Source of the DNA: Euglena gracilis
Lineage: Eukaryota; Euglenida; Euglenophyceae; Euglenales
DNA length: 64,000 nt
Assembly: GCA_039621445.1 (NCBI GenBank)
Contig: CP154954.1
Location: forward strand, 7,203,425 to 7,267,424
Direction of reading: 5' to 3'
Positions within the stretch are counted from its first letter, which is position 1; each line of letters begins with the position of its first letter. The position numbers and the translations under genes are program-made. The notes beneath the pieces were generated by a model. That model was not told the DNA's origin and did no database searches. It worked only from the letters and a program-made list of their open reading frames with translations. Below, one piece after another: positions 13,528 to 24,000 of the stretch.

Positions 13528-14548
13528 TTTTTTTTTGCTTCTGGCATTAGATACTTTCTTCAACGTGACATCCCCAAGGCAAGACATCCCCATCAGTGCA
13601 TGCTGGTGCTGGAACCATATTTCAGGTTCCCGTTCTTTGCTCAACATTCCGGGCAGAAATTTGGAGTGGGGGGGTGGGGGACCCGAATACTTTCGCGGTA
13701 CCGACCAAAAAGGCAGATGGGCAGGGTAAGAAAGGTTGATCAAGTCCTACTTGCAACTGTTCAACAGCCCAGAGGTCCGTGCCCACAGCTCCCCTACTCC
13801 TTGTCCGATTGAGCACTTTGGATGTTTATCGTTTTCTTGTTTGAGTCAATAGCGCGCAATACGCGGACCAAATTGCGGTCGTCCTCCAACGAGATCTCGG
13901 AGTACTCATCCCCCTCCCTGCCCGACACCACGGGCTCCGCACTTTGCCATTGTGAGGCCATGTCTTGATCGCCGCCGGTTTGTTGTGATTGTTCTGGTGC
14001 GCTCGGTTCGGAGTCCCTGCTTAGTGCCGTATGTGGCCGGAGTTGGCTGATTCCTAACTTGCCCTTCGACACCCAGAAGAAAGGAAAAGAGTTCACGAAC
14101 GAAGAAGTTCCGAGAAAAGAAGTCAATATCAATTCAATATCCAGAAGAACACGAACCAGACGAAAAGAAAATTGAGAACAATGCAGTGGAGAAGAAATTG
14201 GAATTTTTTGGCCGCGGACGTCCTGGAGCAGTGGCCACACAAGCTGGAGACCTTGGAGATGCGGGCAAAACGCGGCAAACCGAGGCCTTTCTTTCCCCCC
14301 AGACCCCACCCCATAAATTTCCCAGCCCAACCCCCCACCCCGTTACATCCACGGTCCTTGGACCACTGTGGCCAGAAGGCCCAGAATACAGAAGTCAGCC
14401 CCAACCCTTGGTGGGCAAAGTAGGGACCACGGGGGCCCACAATACTTCAGATTTAGACAACCAAAACCCACACACACATCACGGGCATCTGCCCCAAAGG
14501 CGCCAGTCGCCTGTGCACAAATTGGCCAAAAGATGGGGAGATGGAATC

Positions 14549-15430
14549 CGGGCCAGGGAGGTCAACACCACAGGGGCCAAGGGGGCCAGTTTTACATGTA
14601 AATCACCTCAGGAAGGGGCAGAAGAGGTTTGTCCAAACCCCCCCCCAATTCATCTTGCACAACAGCCCCTCTCAAGAGGAAAAGGGGGGGCCACAGCAGC
14701 CCCCCCCAGCTTTCCAGTGGGGTTTGGTGGCCAAGAAGAACTCAAGGCCTGGAAGACCAACAGATGGATTATGCAAAAAAAATTATACATAGGACCTTGG
14801 AGACCAGCAGGGTGGACCCACAGTGGCCACCAAGAAGCTAAGGAAGCCGATGGAGAAATCCTCCGAGGCAGCCACAGTGGCCCTCTGCCAAAAATGGGGG
14901 AAAAGGGACCCACAGTGTGTAAGGTTTACCCCTCCTGAGGTCCCTGTGAAGGGACCCCTGGTGGCGCAACCTGCGTAGGATCGTTTGAATTTGAGCGCGT
15001 CGGGCCCACTTGGTGAGCAATTTCCTCTTTAGGGGGTGTGTAAAAGGTGGGGTAGTGGTGGGTTTTGGTGAGGAAGCTGATGGGAATTGGTGATAAAATG
15101 ACATACTATTTGAGCTTCTTTGTGTGACAATTGAATCAAATTTCAAATTCTTGTTCCCTTGACTTTTATTTTGGAAAGCACAGTTGGATGCAAATGATGG
15201 CAATGGATGACGGTCAGGGGACGCAAGTGTGCGTCCCCTGCCTCTATTTCCACTGCCTGTCGGTCTCAGCATGTGGATGGAAGAGAGGATGGATGCAAAA
15301 ACTAATTGACACACTGTGCAGATGTATGCATGTTATTAATGTATGCACGGTTGATTTGTTGTGTTGCCGGCCAAATGCCATATTGACTTTAATCCCACAA
15401 ACGAACACATGGACCCTCTTTTTGCCTGGG
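14549..15430. other. Noncoding stretch downstream of the duplication
   Basis: Purine-rich at 14549-14950, then AT-rich. Several short frames overlap in 14600-14950 (for example a 59-codon frame ending at about 14970), but none shows a recognisable domain and the frame is not kept. I call no gene. Confidence 0.4.
15215..15240. other. Perfect 11-bp hairpin
   Basis: CAGGGGACGCA, a 4-base loop, then its exact reverse complement. There is no following T run and no neighbouring gene, so I assign no function. Confidence 0.6.
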
Positions 15431-15435
15431 GTGGG

Positions 15436-15832
15436 TTAAACCCTCCCTCCCAAATAATACCCCCCCCAAATAATACCCCCCCGGGCTGGGACTTCGGGCG
15501 AAAAAAAAAATACCCCCGTTTTTTGGGTCGAAGGCCCGGATTTTGACCTGAAAGTGTAGGTAAAAATCACAGTTTCTGACAACAAATTACAAAAAAAAAT
15601 CGATTTTTCTGGATCATCTGAGCTCCAAAAAAAAATCGTAAATTTCATAAGAAAATACAAAAAAATGACCCCAAGGGGGTTTTGGCGCTATTTTGGGTCC
15701 TACGGGACTTCAAAAAAATTCGAAAATTTTGGAGAAATAATACCCCCGCAAATAACACCCCCCCCCTTGGGCCGGGGACTTCGGGCGAAAAAAATAATAA
15801 CCTGGGGAGTATTATTTGGGGGGTTTACCGCG
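15436..15832. mobile_element. Inverted-repeat element rich in AATAATACCCCC (MITE-like)
   Basis: The left end TTAAACCCTCCCTCCCAAAT followed by AATACCCC (15436-15463) mirrors the right end GGGGAGTATTATTTGGGGGG followed by TTTAC (15805-15829). Inside, the module AATAATACCCCC followed by GACTTCGGGCGAAAAAAA occurs twice in the same direction (about 15450-15510 and 15735-15800). No transposase is present. The left end starts at a TTAA and the right at TTTAC, so a TTAA target is possible but not shown. Confidence 0.45.
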
Positions 15833-16223
15833 GGAGGGTGGCTAACGTTGGAGGTGGTGCGACAGAAATATAAATCCCCCCCAGGAAACTGTTACCTGAC
15901 AAATCAGCGAGTACAGAGGCAGGTGACAATTCCCCATAATGATAGTTCAGTGATTACAGGGCTTAGGTGACAGCTTCCCAAAAGGTCTGGGTCAGAGGGA
16001 AAAAAAGATGCTTTTTTCCACCCCCAACACGATTTTTTTCACATTTTGTGGTAAAATTTCTAAAAAATGAGGTCCCCTCGATTTTTCACCTTCACAAAAA
16101 AAGGCTTCTAGTGAGAAACATCGAACTTCAAAAAAAATTGTTAGGCGACAGATCAGCAAGCAAGGCACGTGACAGGTCCCAATGGTGGGTGCCAAACGGT
16201 AGACTGGGGGGGGGGGAGGGTGG

Positions 16224-16257
16224 TGGGTAGTCGGCCGACTAGTCGGCCGACTACCCA
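16224..16257. repeat. 34-bp perfect palindrome
   Basis: TGGGTAGTCGGCCGACT joined to its exact reverse complement with no spacer, centred on ACTAGT. It contains TCGGCCGA twice. Confidence 0.9.
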
Positions 16258-16307
16258 ATTGGTTTGCCGACTAATTGGTCGGTAGCTAGTCGGCGGGGGG
16301 GGGGGGT

Positions 16308-16345
16308 AGTGGGTAGTCGGCCGACTAGTGGGCCGATTACCCACT
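16308..16345. repeat. 38-bp imperfect palindrome
   Basis: AGTGGGTAGTCGGCCGACTA followed by a slightly altered reverse complement. It is a second copy of the 16224-16257 motif, separated from it by 50 bp that also contains TCGG/CCGA half sites, and follows a run of G. Confidence 0.8.
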
Positions 16346-16876
16346 CTAATGTACTAACGAGTCAAAACCAATGAGAGTAACAAAAAATCAAGCCTTTCAA
16401 TTAACTTTTATGTTTTATTGTCTTTGGGTATATGCAGAGCACAAGGCACTTAAGGTGCTACATTATTGCCAGAGGGGGGGAGTAATGACGGGCAACGTCT
16501 GGGTTTTGGTGGTCCACTGATGGATGAATGCCTCTTCTTCTACCCAATTCTTCCACGAAAGGTCTCCAGGAGTGAAATACATTCTTTTGGACCGATTCAG
16601 GTGGGTTGTGAAGAAATTTTCTTTCAATGAACCCCGTTTTTTTGGCGACCAACGCCCTGTAGGCGGCCCATGCCACAGGAACAGTGCAGGGGGTGCTAAA
16701 AGTGCAGGTTTTGTAGAAACCTCATCTTGGGTCTTGATCCCCGAGGATGTAGGGGCTATATTCGAGTGATTCTTGGTGCCACATCTCGGGGCTTCACTTT
16801 TGGCACCTAACGTTGGGGAAACTCGGCTGCATTCAGATTTGGGAATGGCTGACTAGGTCCCGTACCCCCCAGAAAT
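16346..16876. other. Stretch with short unassigned open frames
   Basis: Two overlapping frames are open across 16458-16769, a 72-codon minus-strand frame and an 81-codon plus-strand frame. The minus one has a protein-like composition but no domain I recognise, and neither is supported by neighbours. I call no gene. Confidence 0.35.
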
Positions 16877-16906
16877 AAGGTTAGGGTCAGGGTTAGGGTT
16901 AGGGTT
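16877..16906 (+). repeat. Short interstitial telomere tract
   Basis: About four and a half TTAGGG units (one reads TCAGGG) lie directly between noncoding DNA and an open integrase frame. It points the same way as the large arrays to the right. Confidence 0.9.
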
Positions 16907-17381
16907 GTACACTATTGCTGCCTCCACAGGCCACTTTTCATCCAGACTCAAGGGGTCGACCCTAAATGTGGACCAAAGACTTGACAAACTGCTTGAAAGT
17001 GGTCCATTGCCCTCTAAAAAGACATTTGGGGTTGCCAAAGTGGTTTTGGGGAGTTTCCGCTCTGCAGTCCAATCACGTATCACAGAAATTCATTCCAACA
17101 AACGGAAATGGTATTTGCAAAATTTCAACACACCTGTGTATAGTCCAGGTGACCGCGTGTGGGTACGGAATAGCCGCACCAGCGTGCAATCTTCCAGGCT
17201 AGATCCCCTTTGGCTCGGCCCATGCGAAATTTTGGAGAGGCTAGGTAGTAGCGGGCGATATAAAGTTGCCTTGCCCAACGGGTTTGAGGACGTCCATATG
17301 GACGACTTCAAACCGTACCTAAGAATGAGATGCAGTGGGGCACAAAGTCGTCCGTTTCAGGTAATCTGGAAAGGGGCATGA
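16907..17381 (+). pseudogene. Ty3/gypsy retroelement integrase, C-terminal fragment
   Basis: An open frame of about 157 codons with no ATG of its own. It begins in the interstitial telomere tract and ends at TGA 17379-17381. It matches the C-terminal part of Ty3/gypsy integrases: a helical stretch, then YSPGDRVWVR, then LDPLWLGPCEIL, YKVALPNG and VHMDDFKPYL. This is the GPY/F-type SH3-like DNA-binding module that follows the catalytic core. The zinc-binding and DDE domains, reverse transcriptase and protease are all absent upstream, so the element is truncated at the telomere tract. No chromodomain follows. It is a retrotransposon remnant and not a working integrase. Confidence 0.88.
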
Positions 17382-17710
17382 AATATAAGCTGGGGATAGC
17401 TTTTCTTTCTGGGGGGTCCTTCTTTCCGCAGCTTTTCTTTTATTAAAACAGAAGTTTTTGCAGTGCGCTAGCACTCACCAGCGACTGATACCAAGGTTTC
17501 CCTTCGTTTCAGAGTGTACGTCCAACCTTTCGGTTTCGCCCTTTTGTGCGCAAAAAAGGAAAAAGTTGGGGTAACAGAAAAAAAATAATATAAAAATGGA
17601 AAGCCCTTTTCCTCAATTAAGAGGCAGAGCACAAGCAGGTGAGAAAGCCCTATGGGCTACCACAAATGCTGCCATGTGATTTGGCAGTCCTGTAGGACTT
17701 CAAAGAACAA
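17382..17710. other. Gap between integrase end and antisense region
   Basis: Noncoding. It could include the 3' part of the retroelement, but I found no convincing polypurine tract or LTR start. Small inverted repeats (AGTCCTGTAGGACTT and similar) lie near 17685-17700. Confidence 0.4.
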
Positions 17711-19485
17711 TTAAAACTTGTAATCAAGTAAAAGAAAGAATATAATAAATAGAATAACACCTGTGGAGAGGATAACCAGAATAAGGTTTTGCTCCGTGGA
17801 GCTAGGTATTCCTAATTCAGGCCGTTGGCCTTCCTTAGGAATTCCACCTAGCATAGTACTGTGTATGGGGCTCAGAGCTATATCTGGCCGTAGGCTTATA
17901 CCTACACACACAGTACCATGGCCTTACGGCTGCCTGATACACATCCCCATCCCAGGGCTATGCCGGATTTCCTGGACCAGGCCAGTCGGAATGACGGACA
18001 CAGTCCTGGGGACAGGAACCTGTAACAGGGCCGTATGCGGCTTTTGGTTCTCCTGTCACCAGGTGTGTGGGTAGGTAAGTGCGAAATAACGCAAAAATGT
18101 GCAAAAGAGGTTAACCGCTTATGTGGTGCCTACTTATTGCGGCAAAGGGGTGGAAGTGGAAGAGCCCATTGGAAAAGGGCGCTGGAAGGTTTCAATTGCA
18201 GAAAGTCCCATCCACCCAGTTTGTGGTTTAGGTATGGCACGCGGGGAGGTCCATTCCATAATCAGAAAAGATTGTAGGGTAGGGTGTGGAAGGAGGGGGG
18301 CACCTGGCCAGTCATATCTGGCCGGGAGAAAGACCTATTTACAAAACCAACTGCCGGCGACAGCGATATTTTGCCCAGGGGGGAAAGAGGAGCGGGGGGC
18401 TGGTCAAAAGACGTTACGCATAAGTTTTGCTGTCTGGCAGTCTTATGGGGCCTTATGGCCGAAAAGTAACAAGGTGGGAGGTATTATTACGATGTGCGTG
18501 CAATGTACGCTGTGCGTCTTCTTACTGGCGGCATATACTGCTGTATGAAGGCTTCAAAGCGCGACGCGGACACGGTGTAGTCGACGGGGTATCCCCAGAG
18601 GCTTACTTTAAGTTATCTTTCAGGCTCATCGACGTCACAGTCGGTATATTCCCATGTTTGTGTATACCCATCGGGTAATCGTACTCCGAGCGTGTTGGCT
18701 TCTCGAGGAAGAAAATTGTGGAGGTTATCCCAGAAGAAAAGTGGCAACATTGCCGGCCAGGTCCAAAAATTCAGGCGGGCGTAGTTGCATTGAACCTGTG
18801 GTGGTATCACCGGGTAAACAGCAGGATCTGCCTTGCAATGCCAGCCTACGACTGGCGCTCGTATTGCCTTAAATTTTCTCTTACCCAATCGGTAAATTAC
18901 ACTTTGGGCTTTGGGCACTCAGCGGCGAATTCGGGCAACAGGAATGTATAACCTATTTGGTTTGGCAGGGTTTGTGCCTGAAAAAGTGGGTATATCACCC
19001 TGTCCCAATCAGAGTCTTGAAAAATATATGGCACTTTGGCCTTGCCTGCTGACTCGACTGCGAGTCAGACAGCTGTGCTGTCAAGATGAAAATCTTTGGC
19101 GATTTCGCCTGTGCGGTAGTTGTGTACAGCTTTGAATTTCTTGAACTGATAGAAATTGATCTGGGACTTATAGTCCTGTTTGAATTTGACCAGATGGTCT
19201 TCATTTTCTGGTATGACTTTAGTCATACTGTCATCGGCAGGCAACCAGAAGTCTGCCTGTAGGCAGTTCAAAGCAACGGACAGGTATGTCCTTATCATAA
19301 TCATTTTCCGTCCAGCGGAAATTGTCCATATTGGACCATGCCAGTAGGCATTCACCACAAACAACTGTTGCACAATTCCGCACATATGCGTCATGGTGGA
19401 AGCTTATGCTGTCCGGGTTGCGTGTGCAGATAGGCACTGCGGGCGTGTCGTTTCGAAGCCTATGCCATGCTGTACATAACCACAA
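17711..19485 (-). pseudogene. Decayed antisense gene with hydrophobic C-terminal anchor (env-like?)
   Basis: Read on the minus strand, protein-like frames follow one another with frame changes and stops: 19485-19231, 19394-19065, 18918-18613, 18600-18490, and finally 18058-17711 with one internal stop. Several are rich in Trp, Cys and aromatics. The last ends in a strongly hydrophobic run (LILVILSTGVILFIIFFLLL) followed by four polar or aromatic residues and a stop, as in a type I membrane protein with a tiny tail. This layout is typical of envelope-like proteins, but no specific family is recognised. It is convergent with the integrase remnant. Some plant gypsy elements (for example the Retand and Ogre groups) are known to carry antisense ORFs after pol. 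An unrelated host membrane-protein pseudogene is possible. A 149-codon plus-strand frame (18099-18548) overlaps it. Confidence 0.35.
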
Positions 19486-19547
19486 TAGTGGATCGTTTTT
19501 CTGGAAATCCAGGACGACATTTCCTCCAAAATATAGGGCGAATACCC

Positions 19548-21001
19548 TTAGGGTTAGGGTTAGGGTTAGGGTTAGGGTTAGGGTTAGGGTTAGGGTTAGG
19601 GTTAGGGTTAGGGTTAGGGTTAGGGTTAGGGTTAGGGTTAGGGTTAGGGTTAGGGTTAGGGTTAGGGTTAGGGTTAGGGTTAGGGTTAGGGTTAGGGTTA
19701 GGGTTAGGGTTAGGGTTAGGGTTAGGGTTAGGGTTAGGGTTAGGGTTAGGGTTAGGGTTAGGGTTAGGGTTAGGGTTAGGGTTAGGGTTAGGGTTAGGGT
19801 TAGGGTTAGGGTTAGGGTTAGGGTTAGGGTTAGGGTTAGGGTTAGGGTTAGGGTTAGGGTTAGGGTAGGGTTAGGTTAGGGTTAGTAGGGTTAGGGTTAG
19901 GGTTAGGGTTAGGGTTAGGGTTAGGGTTAGGGTTAGGGTTAGGGTTAGGGTTAGGGTTAGGGTTAGGGTTAGGGTTAGGGTTAGGGTTAGGGTTAGGGTT
20001 AGGGTTAGGGTTAGGGTTAGGGTTAGGGTTAGGGTTAGGGTTAGGGTTAGGGTTAGGGTTAGGGTTAGGGTTAGGGTTAGGGTTAGGGTTCGGGTTAGGG
20101 TTAGGGTTAGGGTTAGGGTTAGGGTTAGGGTTAGGGTTAGGGTTAGGGTTAGGGTTAGGGTTAGGGTTAGGGTTAGGGTTAGGGTTAGGGTTAGGGTTAG
20201 GGTTAGGGTTAGGGTTAGGGTTAGGGTTAGGGTTAGGGTTAGGGTTAGGGTTAGGGTTAGGGTTAGGGTTAGGGTTAGGGTTAGGGTTAGGGTTAGGGTT
20301 AGGGTTCGGGTTAGGGTTAGGGTTAGGGTTAGGGTTAGGGTTAGGGTTAGGGTTAGGGTTAGGGTTAGGGTTAGGGTTAGGGTTAGGGTTAGGGTTAGGG
20401 TTAGGGTTAGGGTTAGGGTTAGGGTTAGGGGTTAGGGTTAGGGTTAGGGTTAGGGTTAGGGTTAGGGTTAGGGTTAGGGTTAGGGTTAGGGTTAGGGTTA
20501 GGGTTAGGGTTAGGGTTAGGGTTCGGGTTAGGGTTAGGGTTAGGGTTAGGGTTAGGTTAGGGTTAGGGTTAGGGTTAGGTTAGGGTTAGGGTTAGGGTTA
20601 GGGTTAGGGTTAGGGTTAGGGTTAGGGTTAGGGTTAGGGTTAGGGTTAGGGTTAGGGTTAGGGTTAGGGTTAGGGTTAGGGTTAGGGTTAGGGTTAGGGT
20701 TAGGGTTAGGGTTAGGGTTAGGGTTAGGGTTAGGGTTAGGGTTAGGGTTAGGGTTAGGGTTAGGGTTAGGGTTAGGGTTAGGGTTAGGGTTAGGGTTAGG
20801 GTTAGGGTTAGGTTTAGGTTTGGGTTAGGGTTAGGGTTTGGTTAGGGTTAGGGTTAGGGTTAGGGTTAGGGTTAGGGTTAGGGTTAGGGTTAGGGTTAGG
20901 GTTAGGGTTAGGGTTAGGGTTAGGGTTAGGGTTAGGGTTAGGGTTAGGGTTAGAGGTAGGGTTAGGGTTAGGGTTAGGGTTAGGGTTAGGGGGTTAGGGT
21001 T
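19548..21001 (+). repeat. Telomere-type (TTAGGG)n array 1
   Basis: About 1.45 kb of TTAGGG with a few variants (TTCGGG at about 20091, 20306 and 20523; single-base indels). It starts abruptly after unique sequence at 19547 and ends in a looser stretch (TTTAGG, TTTGGG, GAGGTAGGG) before the satellite. The LGLG- and VRVR-type open frames it creates are meaningless. Confidence 0.98.
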
Positions 21002-24000
21002 TAAGATGCCAGCAATCGATTTTAAGGGATCCCATATCGAATAAAAGTTCAATTTAGGGGGTAGGAACCCAAAGGGAAGGACTTTGAACCAAGGGCAATG
21101 AAAGGGACTCACAGAACCAGGTAAGGTTCCGTTTTCCCTGGGCGGCAGAAGGGGGTTCCCACTTGAATATTCCCGGATGTAGAAGGATCTAGGACCCAAA
21201 AAATGTCTCAAGGGGTACATTAAGATGCCAGCAATCGATTTTAAGGGATCCCATATCGAATAAAAGTTCAATTTAGGGGGTAGGAACCCAAAGGGAAGGA
21301 CTTTGAACCAAGGGCAATGAAAGGGACTCACAGAACCAGGTAAGGTTCCGTTTTCCCTGGGCGGCAGAAGGGGGTTCCCACTTGAATATTCCCGGATGTA
21401 GAAGGATCTAGGACCCAAAAAATGTCTCAAGGGGTACATTAAGATGCCAGCAATCGATTTTAAGGGATCCCATATCGAATAAAAGTTCAATTTAGGGGGT
21501 AGGAACCCAAAGGGAAGGACTTTGAACCAAGGGCAATGAAAGGGACTCACAGAACCAGGTAAGGTTCCGTTTTCCCTGGGCGGCAGAAGGGGGTTCCCAC
21601 TTGAATATTCCCGGATGTAGAAGGATCTAGGACCCAAAAAATGTCTCAAGGGGTACATTAAGATGCCAGCAATCGATTTTAAGGGATCCCATATCGAATA
21701 AAAGTTCAATTTAGGGGGTAGGAACCCAAAGGGAAGGACTTTGAACCAAGGGCAATGAAAGGGACTCACAGAACCAGGTAAGGTTCCGTTTTCCCTGGGC
21801 GGCAGAAGGGGGTTCCCACTTGAATATTCCCGGATGTAGAAGGATCTAGGACCCAAAAAATGTCTCAAGGGGTACATTAAGATGCCAGCAATCGATTTTA
21901 AGGGATCCCATATCGAATAAAAGTTCAATTTAGGGGGTAGGAACCCAAAGGGAAGGACTTTGAACCAAGGGCAATGAAAGGGACTCACAGAACCAGGTAA
22001 GGTTCCGTTTTCCCTGGGCGGCAGAAGGGGGTTCCCACTTGAATATTCCCGGATGTAGAGGGACCTAGGACCCAAAAAATGTCTCAAGGGGTACATTAAG
22101 ATGCCAGCAATCGATTTTAAGGGATCCCATATCGAATAAAAGTTCAATTTAGGGGGTAGGAACCCAAAGGGAAGGACTTTGAACCAAGGGCAATGAAAGG
22201 GACTCACAGAACCAGGTAAGGTTCCGTTTTCCCTGGGCGGCAGAAGGGGGTTCCCACTTGAATATTCCCGGATGTAGAAGGATCTAGGACCCAAAAAATG
22301 TCTCAAGGGGTACATTAAGATGCCAGCAATCGATTTTAAGGGATCCCATATCGAATAAAAGTTCAATTTAGGGGGTAGGAACCCAAAGGGAAGGACTTTG
22401 AACCAAGGGCAATGAAAGGGACTCACAGAACCAGGTAAGGTTCCGTTTTCCCTGGGCGGCAGAAGGGGGTTCCCACTTGAATATTCCCGGATGTAGAAGG
22501 ATCTAGGACCCAAAAAATGTCTCAAGGGGTACATTAAGATGCCAGCAATCGATTTTAAGGGATCCCATATCGAATAAAAGTTCAATTTAGGGGGTAGGAA
22601 CCCAAAGGGAAGGACTTTGAACCAAGGGCAATGAAAGGGACTCACAGAACCAGGTAAGGTTCCGTTTTCCCTGGGCGGCAGAAGGGGGTTCCCACTTGAA
22701 TATTCCCGGATGTAGAAGGATCTAGGACCCAAAAAATGTCTCAAGGGGTACATTAAGATGCCAGCAATCGATTTTAAGGGATCCCATATCGAATAAAAGT
22801 TCAATTTAGGGGGTAGGAACCCAAAGGGAAGGACTTTGAACCAAGGGCAATGAAAGGGACTCACAGAACCAGGTAAGGTTCCGTTTTCCCTGGGCGGCAG
22901 AAGGGGGTTCCCACTTGAATATTCCCGGATGTAGAAGGATCTAGGACCCAAAAAATGTCTCAAGGGGTACATTAAGATGCCAGCAATCGATTTTAAGGGA
23001 TCCCATATCGAATAAAAGTTCAATTTAGGGGGTAGGAACCCAAAGGGAAGGACTTTGAACCAAGGGCAATGAAAGGGACTCACAGAACCAGGTAAGGTTC
23101 CGTTTTCCCTGGGCGGCAGAAGGGGGTTCCCACTTGAATATTCCCGGATGTAGAAGGATCTAGGACCCAAAAAATGTCTCAAGGGGTACATTAAGATGCC
23201 AGCAATCGATTTTAAGGGATCCCATATCGAATAAAAGTTCAATTTAGGGGGTAGGAACCCAAAGGGAAGGACTTTGAACCAAGGGCAATGAAAGGGACTC
23301 ACAGAACCAGGTAAGGTTCCGTTTTCCCTGGGCGGCAGAAGGGGGTTCCCACTTGAATATTCCCGGATGTAGAAGGATCTAGGACCCAAAAAATGTCTCA
23401 AGGGGTACATTAAGATGCCAGCAATCGATTTTAAGGGATCCCATATCGAATAAAAGTTCAATTTAGGGGGTAGGAACCCAAAGGGAAGGACTTTGAACCA
23501 AGGGCAATGAAAGGGACTCACAGAACCAGGTAAGGTTCCGTTTTCCCTGGGCGGCAGAAGGGGGTTCCCACTTGAATATTCCCGGATGTAGAAGGATCTA
23601 GGACCCAAAAAATGTCTCAAGGGGTACATTAAGATGCCAGCAATCGATTTTAAGGGATCCCATATCGAATAAAAGTTCAATTTAGGGGGTAGGAACCCAA
23701 AGGGAAGGACTTTGAACCAAGGGCAATGAAAGGGACTCACAGAACCAGGTAAGGTTCCGTTTTCCCTGGGCGGCAGAAGGGGGTTCCCACTTGAATATTC
23801 CCGGATGTAGAAGGATCTAGGACCCAAAAAATGTCTCAAGGGGTACATTAAGATGCCAGCAATCGATTTTAAGGGATCCCATATCGAATAAAAGTTCAAT
23901 TTAGGGGGTAGGAACCCAAAGGGAAGGACTTTGAACCAAGGGCAATGAAAGGGACTCACAGAACCAGGTAAGGTTCCGTTTTCCCTGGGCGGCAGAAGGG

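Larger units (their letters stand above)
9688..14548 (+). repeat. Tandem segmental duplication, unit 2
   Basis: Second copy of the 5350-9687 unit. Matching blocks are 9688-9929 to 5350-5591, 11758-12944 to 5590-6880, 12945-13615 to 7217-7893, and 13616-14548 to 8764-9689. It lacks the three unit-1 insertions and carries the 9930-11757 insertion. A 12-base indel near 12803 is one of the smaller differences. Confidence 0.9.

Noticed and set aside
14186-14938. 250-codon plus-strand frame
   Set aside because: The duplicated part uses a different reading frame in the sister copy (9399 onward), so the frame is not conserved.
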